From: Isotricha intestinalis
Taxonomy: Eukaryota > Ciliophora > Litostomatea > Vestibuliferida > Isotrichidae
Direction: 5' to 3'
Length of the DNA: 33,046 nucleotides
Assembly: GCA_023807065.1 (NCBI GenBank)
Contig: JAJJLU010003761.1
Span: forward strand, 1 to 33,046
Each line of letters opens with the position of its first letter. Position 1 is the first letter of the stretch. The notes below the pieces were generated by a model. The model was not told the DNA's origin, made no database searches, and saw only the letters and a list, made by a program, of their open reading frames with translations. Positions 25,859 to 33,046 of this stretch are shown one piece after another. The position numbers and the translations under genes are program-made.

Positions 25859-26923
25859 ATGGAAATTTCAATTGATAACAATGAAAAAAATGAAAGTTCA
25901 GTTTTTAAAGAATCGTTAATTAATTATACTGAAATAGATGAAGCACATGAACAAATTAAAACATTAAAAAAGGAAAATAAAGATAATTTAATAAAATTAG
26001 AATCAATTAAAAATAGAATAAATAATTTAAAAAAACAAGAATATGAAAATAGAAAAAAAATATTATTAATGCAAGAAGAAGAACATAGAGAACAACAAAT
26101 TAAATTAAATAAATTAATTATGAAACAACAATTAATGAGTTTAAAACAAGAAAGAGAAAAAACTTTACAAATTAAAAAAGAAAAAGTGAAAACTGAAAGA
26201 TTAATAAATGAACAATTATTAAAAAATTCTTTATTAAATAAACAAATGAAAGCAAAATTAATTAATGAATCAGTTAAAAATGATAGAAAAAAAATAGAAA
26301 CAACAATTAATAATAATAAAATGTTAAGAGAAAATGAAAATATTGAAAAAAAAATTAAAACACAAAATAAAATGATAAATAAAAAAAATGAAAATTTAAA
26401 GAAAAAAGAAGAAAAAGAAGAAAAAAAAAGAAAAGATTATTTATATGAACTTGAATTAGAAAAAAGAAATAATGATAAAATAGAAAAAAATTTAAAAGAA
26501 TTAGAATTAATTGAACAAAAATATTTAGAACAATATCATAAAACAAGAAAATTAAGAGAAGAAAAAGAACAAAAAAAATCAAATATGTCTATGTTAGAAT
26601 TATCAAATAATATAAATATGAAATTAGATTATTATTGTCAGACAATTAATCCTTCTTCTAGAAAAAATTATACTAAAGCTTCAACAAGAGTTTCAAGTTC
26701 TCAAAAAGATAAAAATTCAGGTTTAGTAAAAAATATTCAAAATGAAAATAAAATAGTTAAAAGTTTTAATTTAAATGAATTAAATAATAAAAATAATAAA
26801 AAACAAAGTAATCATATAAGAACTTCTTCTGCTTTAATATCTGAAAAAACAAATAATATTAATAATCAAAATATAAGTAAATATTTTAAAAAAGTTAACG
26901 AAAAAAAAACTCCTTTTAAATAA
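25859..26923 (+). CDS. Highly charged coiled-coil protein, unknown
   Basis: This 354-residue protein is a nearly unbroken single helix or coiled coil at about 25-245, made mostly of K, E, N, L and I, with no proline in that range. The last 110 residues are S/N/K-rich and probably disordered. No enzyme, zinc or membrane motif is present and I do not recognise the family. The low complexity means that similarity to myosin-like or trichohyalin-like proteins would not be informative. The shared 86-bp promoter with the DUF4200-like gene suggests co-expression, perhaps in the cytoskeleton or cilium. The start is the first ATG after in-frame stops. Confidence 0.75.
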   Translation: MEISIDNNEKNESSVFKESLINYTEIDEAHEQIKTLKKENKDNLIKLESIKNRINNLKKQEYENRKKILLMQEEEHREQQIKLNKLIMKQQLMSLKQEREKTLQIKKEKVKTERLINEQLLKNSLLNKQMKAKLINESVKNDRKKIETTINNNKMLRENENIEKKIKTQNKMINKKNENLKKKEEKEEKKRKDYLYELELEKRNNDKIEKNLKELELIEQKYLEQYHKTRKLREEKEQKKSNMSMLELSNNINMKLDYYCQTINPSSRKNYTKASTRVSSSQKDKNSGLVKNIQNENKIVKSFNLNELNNKNNKKQSNHIRTSSALISEKTNNINNQNISKYFKKVNEKKTPFK

Positions 26924-27126
26924 ATAAAAAATAAATAAATATAATTTTAATATATTTTTTTATATATTTAAAAAATTTATATAATTCAATTGAAATAATT
27001 TATAAACTTAATAAAAAAAATTGAAAAAAAAAAAATATTTTTCTAATACTATAATAATTTATATATTTATATAAAGAAAATATAAAAAAAAAATCTCATT
27101 TCAACAATTTTAAATTTTAAAATCAA

Positions 27127-30042
27127 TTAATTAATCTCAGTCCAAGTTTTAGTACTACTATCATATTTTTTTTTTTTTCTTGACAAAATTCCATTTTCAA
27201 AAAAAACTTCATCAATATTACCAGAAGAATACTTAATAACACAATTTCCATTTAATTTTCCATTAGCCCATTCCCCTTCATAAATAATACTTTCATTATT
27301 TTTTTTAACAGTTAACACTCCTTTTCCATTTTTTTTATTATTTTTAAATTGTCCTTCATAAACATGTCCATTAATATCTTTAAAAGACCCGAAAAAAAAA
27401 TGATCATTTTTATATTCTCCTTCAAAGACTTCTCCATTATAAAAAATTTCTTTTCCTTTTTTTTTCTTAGAATTTTCCCATTCTCCTTGAAAAACATCTC
27501 CATAAGAATTAGTATATTTCCCATAACCATTAGCTTCATCATTATAAAAATAACCTTCATATAATCCTCCATCAACAAACCAAATTCCTCTTCCAAATTT
27601 TTTTTTCCCTGATATTTCACCAAAGTATCTATCATTCTTTGATTCTTTTACAAACATTGTTTCTATTTTTAAATCATAATCTAAAGGAGGTAATTTCTGT
27701 ATTAATTCATTATATTTTTTTAATAAGTATCCTTCATTCATTTCTTTCTTTTGAATTTTTATTTCTGATGATATTGTATTTTTTATTGTTTTATTTGATT
27801 TATTATTATATTCTGATGATAATACTTGAGTTTCTATATCTGAAACACTTTGAATTAATATTGATATATTTGATTGAATTTTTTCTTCTTCTTTTAAAGA
27901 TGAAAGTAAAGTTTTTTGATATAATTTATTCTCATTCTTTATTTTCTCTACTGTCTTTTTATTCATTAATTGATAATTTCTTAATTCTTCAGAAATTGAA
28001 TTTGAATTTTCAGTTATTATTGAATTTTCTACATTTAAATTTTTTATTGATTCTTTTTCTTCTGTTATATTCTTTTTTTCTGGTGATATCATTTTTAAAC
28101 AATTTTCTATAAATAATTTAGATTCGTCGTTTTGAATTTTTAAAAAATTATTATCATTTTTTATTGATATTGGAGAAATTGATGATAATTGTTTTATATA
28201 ATTAGAATGTAAATTCTTATTTGGTAATTCTTTTTTCTCTTTTTTTATTTCTACTATTATTTCTTTTACTTCTTCATTATCTGATTCAATATATATGTTT
28301 TTATTTTCTTTATGTTTTTCATTTATTATTTTTTTTTCTTTTTCTTTTTCATTTTCTTTTTCTTTTTTTATAATATTTTCAATTTCTTTTTTACTTTCTT
28401 CATTATTTATTATATTACATTTTGAAATAATATTTTTATTTTCAAATTTATTATTTTCATTTACTTCATTATTATTATAATCTTCTTTTTTAAAGAATTG
28501 TTCATGATTTTCTCTTTCAAAATAATTTTTATTTTCTTTGCTATCAAAACTACTTTCATTATCAGAACACAATTTATTAGTTTCTCTTTCAAAACTTGTA
28601 AAATTTTTTAAATCAGAATCTATTTTATTTATTATTTCATTTTGATATATTTTTCTATTATTTTTTCTTTCATTATTATTTTCTATTTCAATTTTTAATT
28701 TATTATTTTCTATTTCTAAACTTGATTTATCTTCATTTTCTAATATTGTTATAATACTATTTTTATCATCAAAATCTGATTTATCTATAATTTCTAAATT
28801 ATTTTTTTTTAACTCTCTTTCAAAATTCTTTTTTTCTCTTTCAAATATTTTTTTTTTCATTTTATCATTTGAAAAACTCTTTTTTCCATTTTCTCTTTCT
28901 ATTATTGTTTTCTCATTTTGATTTCCAATTATTTCTCTCTTAATATTTTTTTTATCATTTTGTTTTCTATAATTTATCCTTTCTGTTCCATATTTTCTTT
29001 CATTTTCAAATTTTCTAAAGTTTTTTATCTCATTTTCACTTTCGAATTTTTTTTTATTATTTTCTCTTTTTATATACTTATTTTCTAGTTCTATATTCTT
29101 TTTTTTCTCAATATCAAACTTCTTATTTTTTATTTCATGATTATTTCTAACAATATTTTCACATAAATTTTTAGTTATTTTAATTCCTTCAAATTCAGTT
29201 AAATTTTCATTACCAATTAAAATACTATTACTAATATTATTAAAGTAATTTAATATTTTTTCACAAGTAATTGAATTAAGAGAATAATTGATTGTTGAAT
29301 TATCATATTTAAATCTAAAAATATTTTCTATATTTTTTATTATAGGATAAGTTATTGAATGTGTTTCAAATCTATAAAGATAATTATCAAATAATAGTTC
29401 ACATAATTTTATTTCTTCTTCATTTATTTTTTTAAATGTATTAAAAATTTTATCACAAATTATTATTTGATTAGAATAAAAATTTTTAATTTTATTTTGT
29501 ATTTCACTTAATTTATTAATAAAATTTTTTGCATTATCAATTAAAAAGGTAAATTTTTCCAACTGATTTTTTTTTAAAAAATTATCAAAAAAAATGAACT
29601 TATCATGTTCTAAATGACTTTTACAATAAGTACAAATATTTTTTTTACATTTGAGACAATAAGCAAAAAAACTTGTACTATGAACACTACATAAATTTTC
29701 ATTTTCAACATAAGATTCTAAAGAATTGTGATTTTTTTCTTTATCATGAATATCTTTACATTTTTCACAAGTAATCATTTGACAATTAATACAATAAAAA
29801 CAAGTTTCTTCTAATAATTGACCACATCTTGCACAATTAATATCATTTTTAAAGTTTTGAGAATTTTCTAAAAATAATGATAAAGGAATTTTTCCTTTAT
29901 GTTCTTCTTGACATTTATAACATATTATTGGCTCATTATCAATATATTGTAAATATATTAATGGAGTTTTTGAACATTGAAGACAATGAATTTTTTTTTT
30001 ATATATTGTTGACTCTTTGATGAAAGAATTGTATAGACTCAT
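27127..30042 (-). CDS. B-box zinc finger / low-complexity / MORN-repeat protein
   Basis: This 971-residue protein starts with a zinc pattern C20-x2-C23-x3-PLI ... C41-x2-C44 and FLEN at 57-60. A B-box-like cluster follows (C70, C73, C81, C84, C87, C92, C95, H99, H105), then a second B-box (C118-x2-H121 ... C129-x2-C132-x4-C137-x2-C140, H143, H146). Helices lie at 150-250. Residues 300-790 are a long K/E/N-rich low-complexity region with repeated FERE-type words. About six MORN repeats (about 800-945; YEGYFYNDEANGYGKYTN, FQGEWENSKKKKGKEIFYN, YEGQFKNNKKNGKG) form the C-terminus. MORN repeats bind membranes or act as protein spacers, often at the cytoskeleton. The N-terminus is shared with the B-box/WD40 protein at 8.9 kb. 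A RING finger is absent. Confidence 0.87.
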   Translation of the reverse strand: MSLYNSFIKESTIYKKKIHCLQCSKTPLIYLQYIDNEPIICYKCQEEHKGKIPLSLFLENSQNFKNDINCARCGQLLEETCFYCINCQMITCEKCKDIHDKEKNHNSLESYVENENLCSVHSTSFFAYCLKCKKNICTYCKSHLEHDKFIFFDNFLKKNQLEKFTFLIDNAKNFINKLSEIQNKIKNFYSNQIIICDKIFNTFKKINEEEIKLCELLFDNYLYRFETHSITYPIIKNIENIFRFKYDNSTINYSLNSITCEKILNYFNNISNSILIGNENLTEFEGIKITKNLCENIVRNNHEIKNKKFDIEKKKNIELENKYIKRENNKKKFESENEIKNFRKFENERKYGTERINYRKQNDKKNIKREIIGNQNEKTIIERENGKKSFSNDKMKKKIFEREKKNFERELKKNNLEIIDKSDFDDKNSIITILENEDKSSLEIENNKLKIEIENNNERKNNRKIYQNEIINKIDSDLKNFTSFERETNKLCSDNESSFDSKENKNYFERENHEQFFKKEDYNNNEVNENNKFENKNIISKCNIINNEESKKEIENIIKKEKENEKEKEKKIINEKHKENKNIYIESDNEEVKEIIVEIKKEKKELPNKNLHSNYIKQLSSISPISIKNDNNFLKIQNDESKLFIENCLKMISPEKKNITEEKESIKNLNVENSIITENSNSISEELRNYQLMNKKTVEKIKNENKLYQKTLLSSLKEEEKIQSNISILIQSVSDIETQVLSSEYNNKSNKTIKNTISSEIKIQKKEMNEGYLLKKYNELIQKLPPLDYDLKIETMFVKESKNDRYFGEISGKKKFGRGIWFVDGGLYEGYFYNDEANGYGKYTNSYGDVFQGEWENSKKKKGKEIFYNGEVFEGEYKNDHFFFGSFKDINGHVYEGQFKNNKKNGKGVLTVKKNNESIIYEGEWANGKLNGNCVIKYSSGNIDEVFFENGILSRKKKKYDSSTKTWTEIN

Positions 30043-31024
30043 ATTTTTTTTTGATTAAAAGTGAAAAAGGGTTAATTTATGTAAGGTTTTGTAACAGAAA
30101 ATAACATTTATTTTTTAATAGTTATTTTTATATTTTTTTCAAACTTTCAAATTGAAAAGGTATTTTTGTTCTCGACTTTTTATTCTTTTTAAATATAATT
30201 GTATTTAAATTATAAATGTAAATTGAAAAAATTTAGAATATTTTTATATAATTTTTATCAGATTTTATTTTTAGTTTATTATTGCTAAATTTGATTTTCA
30301 TTTTATTTATTTATTTAATTATTTAAATTATTATAATTCATTTAAAGGACATTAATAAAAAAATATTATTTTTATATATTAAAATTATTAAAAATATTTT
30401 TTTTAGGGAATCGAATGGAATTCAATCAATTTTTTGATCTCATAATTTTAAATATATTAATGCAGATTTATTATTATATCGATAAAAAGAGAATATAAAG
30501 ATAAATTAGAAGAAAAATATTAAGATATTACTCTTGAAGTTCAAACAAAAGAACAAAATAGAATTCAAATTATAAAAGAAAGAAATAAATAATTTGCAAA
30601 AAATCATAGAGAAAGAATGAAAAAGAAATAATCAATTTTAGAGTTGTAAAATAAACATTTTAAAGAAAGAAATATATTAATAAAATATATTATAAATGAT
30701 GAAATATGTAAATCATATAAATAAATTTGATAATACCAATAAAAAAATCAAATGCAACTATTATTCGATATTTCATAAAAAAAAGTCAGGAAGGAAGAAA
30801 GTAATATTTAAAAAAAATAAAGGAATAATAAGAGTATTAAATGGTTCAGAAAATATTGATTTTATAAATGTTTTATGACATTTGAATATTTTAAAATAAA
30901 TGGAAATTACACTTTATATTTTAAATTATTAATTGTTAATAATTCATTAATTTTAAATGAAAAAATTGAAAGTAGAAAAAGGAAAATAAATTAAAATAAT
31001 AGTTATAATATAATTTTAATTAAA
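30043..31024. other. Gene-poor gap, 982 bp
   Basis: This is the longest gap in the window, between the start of the B-box/MORN gene and the stop of the protease-like gene, both minus strand. The first 400 bases are A/T-rich, with T runs near the MORN gene start and probably its promoter. The middle (about 30482-30878) holds a coding-like remnant on the plus strand that is listed separately. The last 140 bases are plain A/T-rich sequence that should include the protease-like gene's 3' end. Confidence 0.6.
30482..30878 (+). pseudogene. Coding-like remnant with in-frame TAA codons
   Basis: From 30482 one plus-strand frame has coding-type composition (many GAA, AGA, AAA and CAA codons) but is broken by TAA at 30521, 30590, 30629, 30647 and 30722, then TGA at 30728. 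Each TAA falls where Gln would suit a charged helix, for example RNK-TAA-FAKNHRERMKKK. CAA is also used in the same stretch (three times). In another frame, 30696-30878 is open for 60 codons and is K/N-rich (KSGRKKVIFKKNKG), ending in TGA. The two together look like one gene with a frameshift. CAA-to-TAA decay in an AT-driven genome explains it most simply; DNA from a donor that reads TAA as Gln is the alternative. I do not recognise the protein. Confidence 0.4.
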
Positions 31025-32284
31025 TCAATTATTTAAAGAAGAAATATATTCATAATTATCTTCTAATTCATTTGCTCTTATTTTTCTTTTTTTAATTTTT
31101 ATAATCTGCTTAAATAGACAAATAACTAAGACAAAAATAATAAATAATAAAAATGATATAATAAAAATATAATAAAAAGAATAAGATTTAATATTATTTC
31201 TAGTATAAAATCCAAATAATTTAGAATCCATATCTAAAAAAACATTATATTTTTTAATAAAAATTTCTCCTAATTTCCATTTTTCAGAAAATGAATTATC
31301 AAAAAAAACAAGAAAAACATATTTATTATTATAAATTTTAAATAAATCTTTATAATCAAAAATAAAAGTATAATTCATTTCTTTGGAAAAAAATTCTAAA
31401 TTTTCAAAATTTTTAATATTAATATCTTTATCACAATAAAAAATAATTAATTGACTAAATTTATTATATTTATTATCAATTTTTTCAAAACTACATTTTT
31501 TTTGGGAAAAAAAGTTTTTAAAAAAAGAATTATTAATATAAGAATAATAATACATATTAGAAATAATTCCTTTAATATTATTTGAAAAAGTCGCTTTTAA
31601 AATAGGATTACTTGTATTACCAGATGTAATATTTGTAAATTCCATATTCCAATCAGAAAAAGATTTTTCAGCTTTAATAAATAAAATACTATTTGAATCT
31701 AAATTATTGTTAATTTCATGAGGATAAATTCCTAAAATAAATTTCCCTTTAATTTCATCTTCATAATTAAATGATATAATATTTTTTTCATTTAATTGAG
31801 AAAGGAAATTAAATTGATCTTCATAAGTTTTTGGTTTTAATCCAATTAAAGCAGTTTCTAATGATTGATTTGAGATATTTGATGTTAATAAAAAAAATTT
31901 AAAATTATTATAAGATATTTCACTTGTTCCATTATTTAATAATATTTTTTCATTTGAATTTCTTGCAAAAAATGTATTTCCTCCATAATTGAAAATTCTT
32001 TGAATTATATATGATTTATTTTCATATTCAAAAATATAAGTTGAAGATTTATTTTCATTATAATATCCATTAACTAAAATATTTGGAATATATAATCCTC
32101 TTTCTTCATAATCAATAATTCCTTTAATTGTTTGAATTGGATTTCCTATAGATATATTTAAATGTAAGTCATTATATATAAAATATTTAGATGTAAGTTC
32201 AGGAGAATTTTTTTTTGAAAAATGAAAAATTTTATATGTAATTATTCCATTAATTAAAAACAAATAAAATGAGTAAATCCACAT
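31025..32284 (-). CDS. Aspartyl-protease-like (pepsin A1 fold) membrane protein, catalytically dead
   Basis: This 419-residue type I membrane protein has a signal peptide (about 1-17), a pepsin-like ectodomain and one membrane helix at about 368-392, followed by a basic cytosolic tail (KKRK) that ends with a possible YxxPhi signal, YEYI. The fold is visible in LNISIGNPIQTIKGIID, ALIGLKPKTYEDQFNFL and GKFILGIYPHE, which follow pepsin spacing. The first active-site motif DTGS is D58-Y-E-E, so the Asp stays but the Thr-Gly do not. At the second, IIVDTGT-like position, the sequence is GIISNMYYY, without Asp. Proteolysis is therefore very unlikely, and the fold may bind peptides. Many N-glycosylation sites are present. 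This is the only gene in the window ending in TGA. Confidence 0.72.
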   Translation of the reverse strand: MWIYSFYLFLINGIITYKIFHFSKKNSPELTSKYFIYNDLHLNISIGNPIQTIKGIIDYEERGLYIPNILVNGYYNENKSSTYIFEYENKSYIIQRIFNYGGNTFFARNSNEKILLNNGTSEISYNNFKFFLLTSNISNQSLETALIGLKPKTYEDQFNFLSQLNEKNIISFNYEDEIKGKFILGIYPHEINNNLDSNSILFIKAEKSFSDWNMEFTNITSGNTSNPILKATFSNNIKGIISNMYYYSYINNSFFKNFFSQKKCSFEKIDNKYNKFSQLIIFYCDKDINIKNFENLEFFSKEMNYTFIFDYKDLFKIYNNKYVFLVFFDNSFSEKWKLGEIFIKKYNVFLDMDSKLFGFYTRNNIKSYSFYYIFIISFLLFIIFVLVICLFKQIIKIKKRKIRANELEDNYEYISSLNN

Positions 32285-32723
32285 TTTTTAGTTATAATTA
32301 TCTATAAAAGATAAAAAACTAAATAATATTATTATAAAAAAAATAATTTTTTTATTCATAAAGATTATCCAATTAATAATTTTATTAAAGTTTTTTACTT
32401 TATTCTTTTATATAAACTGTTTTAAATATATTTATCATTAAAAGAATTTTTTTTAATATGAATTTTAATTTATATGATTTAATGATGAAAATAAGAAAAA
32501 ATAAAAGTAATATTGGAAATTATTAGACTTGTTTAATTATAAAATTTAAATTTTACTTTTTAAGAATTATTTTATTTAATGTTTTTCTCATTTTAAATTT
32601 ATATAAGTAAATAATTTATAATTTTAATTTAAATTATTCGAAAAAAAAATTTCATAAAAAGTTTTTAAAACTATGAAATTTTCAATTATGAATGAAAAAC
32701 TAACAATAGACAAAAAAAAGGAT
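32285..32723. other. Intergenic gap with an 11-bp inverted repeat
   Basis: This 439-bp spacer lies between the protease-like start and the Rab2-like stop, both minus strand, so it carries a promoter and a 3' end. An 11-bp perfect inverted repeat (32646-32656 with 32672-32682, loop 15 nt) begins 41 bp past the Rab2-like stop and could aid 3'-end formation, though such repeats arise by chance in DNA this AT-rich. A 22-codon frame at 32458-32526 is too short to support. Confidence 0.45.
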
Positions 32724-33046
32724 TTAGCAACAGTCTTTTTTTTTTTTATTATTATTATTATTATCATCAAAAGATTTAATTACTTTATTATTATCAATTC
32801 CTCTTTTGATTCCAATATCACTTTCTAAATCATAATATCCATCTTCGATTTTTTTCGCAATTTCAGTAGCACTAGAATAAAAAATATCTTCAATATTATC
32901 ACCATTTTTAGCCGAAGTTTCGAAGAAAAGCATATTATTTTTTTCAGCTAAATCTTTTCCATCATCATAAGAGATTTCTCTTTTATCACTTAAATCACTT
33001 TTATTTCCAACAAGAACCATAAAAATACTTTTTGGAGATTGATTTT
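32724..33046 (-). CDS. RAB2: Rab GTPase, Rab2-like, 3' part (cut by window edge)
   Basis: Only the C-terminal 107 residues lie in the window; the frame stays open to base 33046, so the P-loop, switch I and switch II are outside. The visible part has G4 NKSD in VLVGNKSDL and G5 TSAK in FFETSAKNG, then the hypervariable tail with GYYDLESDIGIKRG, Asn and Lys runs and a terminal CC for double prenylation. The spacing and words (VLVGNKSDL...REV, ETSAK...N.E..F, TA.EI..KI..G.YDL....GIK.G) match Rab2 well, with Rab4 and Rab14 as the next options. Rab2 acts in ER-Golgi and late endosomal traffic. The internal ATG at 33020 is not the real start, because residues before it fit the Rab fold. Confidence 0.85.
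   Translation of the reverse strand, partial: NQSPKSIFMVLVGNKSDLSDKREISYDDGKDLAEKNNMLFFETSAKNGDNIEDIFYSSATEIAKKIEDGYYDLESDIGIKRGIDNNKVIKSFDDNNNNNKKKKDCC

Noticed and set aside
27349..28480. Several plus-strand open frames rich in F, L, I and S opposite the B-box/MORN gene.
   Set aside because: They mirror the K/E/N-rich codons of the minus-strand gene, have no domain, and are shadows; the same holds for F/L-rich frames opposite the other coiled-coil genes.
30362..30878. Proof that the organism reads TAA as glutamine.
   Set aside because: The other genes have long frames without TAA and end naturally at TAA (for example calmodulin after MLSR and the two Rabs at prenylation tails). The TAA-rich piece must be decayed or foreign.
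32458..32526. A 22-codon open frame on the plus strand.
   Set aside because: It is too short, has no domain and no conserved context; frames of this size are common in random AT-rich DNA.
32646..32682. An 11-bp perfect inverted repeat after the Rab2-like stop as a transcription terminator.
   Set aside because: It has one G-C pair per arm; in DNA with this composition several such repeats are expected by chance in 33 kb, so I mention it only within the gap entry.
1..33046. tRNA, rRNA, snRNA genes, CRISPR arrays, telomere repeats and long terminal repeats.
   Set aside because: I looked in every gap for T-loop-like GGTTC words, G+C-rich islands, regular spacers and C4A2-type telomeric repeats, and found none.

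Overview
This window is nuclear DNA of a single-celled, ciliated or flagellated eukaryote. It is extremely AT-rich (about one fifth G+C by eye) and compact, with 19 protein-coding loci on both strands, no intron that I can see, and gaps mostly of 80-600 bp. The eukaryotic assignment rests on two Rab GTPases, a calmodulin, a protein kinase, a ubiquitin-E2 fold, a cohesin SCC3/STAG-like protein, and B-box/WD40 and B-box/MORN proteins. Coiled-coil proteins resembling axonemal DUF4200 proteins suggest a cilium. TAA ends 17 loci, TAG one and TGA one, so the host uses the standard code. An intron-poor, very AT-rich ciliate with the standard code (for example a litostome or rumen ciliate) would fit, but an anaerobic flagellate is not excluded; the species call is inference.

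Layout. 0-4.6 kb (minus strand): a protein kinase, a doubly acylated CAP-like protein and a coiled-coil transglutaminase-like protein. 4.9-10.7 kb (plus): an SCC3/STAG-like protein and a B-box/WD40 protein. 10.9-13.1 kb (minus): a tiny secreted cystine-knot-like protein and a type I membrane protein. 13.6-18.5 kb (plus): a cytosolic GH13 enzyme, an Hsp110-like gene with a broken frame, and an E2 variant. 19.1-24.2 kb (plus): an LRR protein, a CFAP100-like protein, a Rab and a calmodulin. 24.3-26.9 kb: a divergent pair of coiled-coil proteins. 27.1-30.0 kb (minus): a B-box/MORN protein. 30.0-31.0 kb: a gene-poor gap holding a decayed or foreign coding remnant with in-frame TAA codons. 31.0-33.0 kb (minus): a catalytically dead aspartyl-protease-like membrane protein and the 3' part of a Rab2-like gene cut by the window edge.

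There is no operon logic. Functional themes are membrane traffic and signalling (two Rabs, calmodulin, kinase, four Met-Gly N-termini suited to myristoylation), the axoneme (coiled-coil genes at 21-27 kb), and zinc-finger scaffolds. The strongest unexplained signal is synonymous. Within single genes, isoleucine switches almost completely between ATA and ATT in blocks, with the other A/T-ending codons appearing to follow. Other points worth checking are the TAA-riddled remnant at 30.5 kb, a zinc module shared by the WD40 and MORN proteins, a Rab lacking its catalytic glutamine, and several proteins that keep an enzyme fold with altered catalytic residues.
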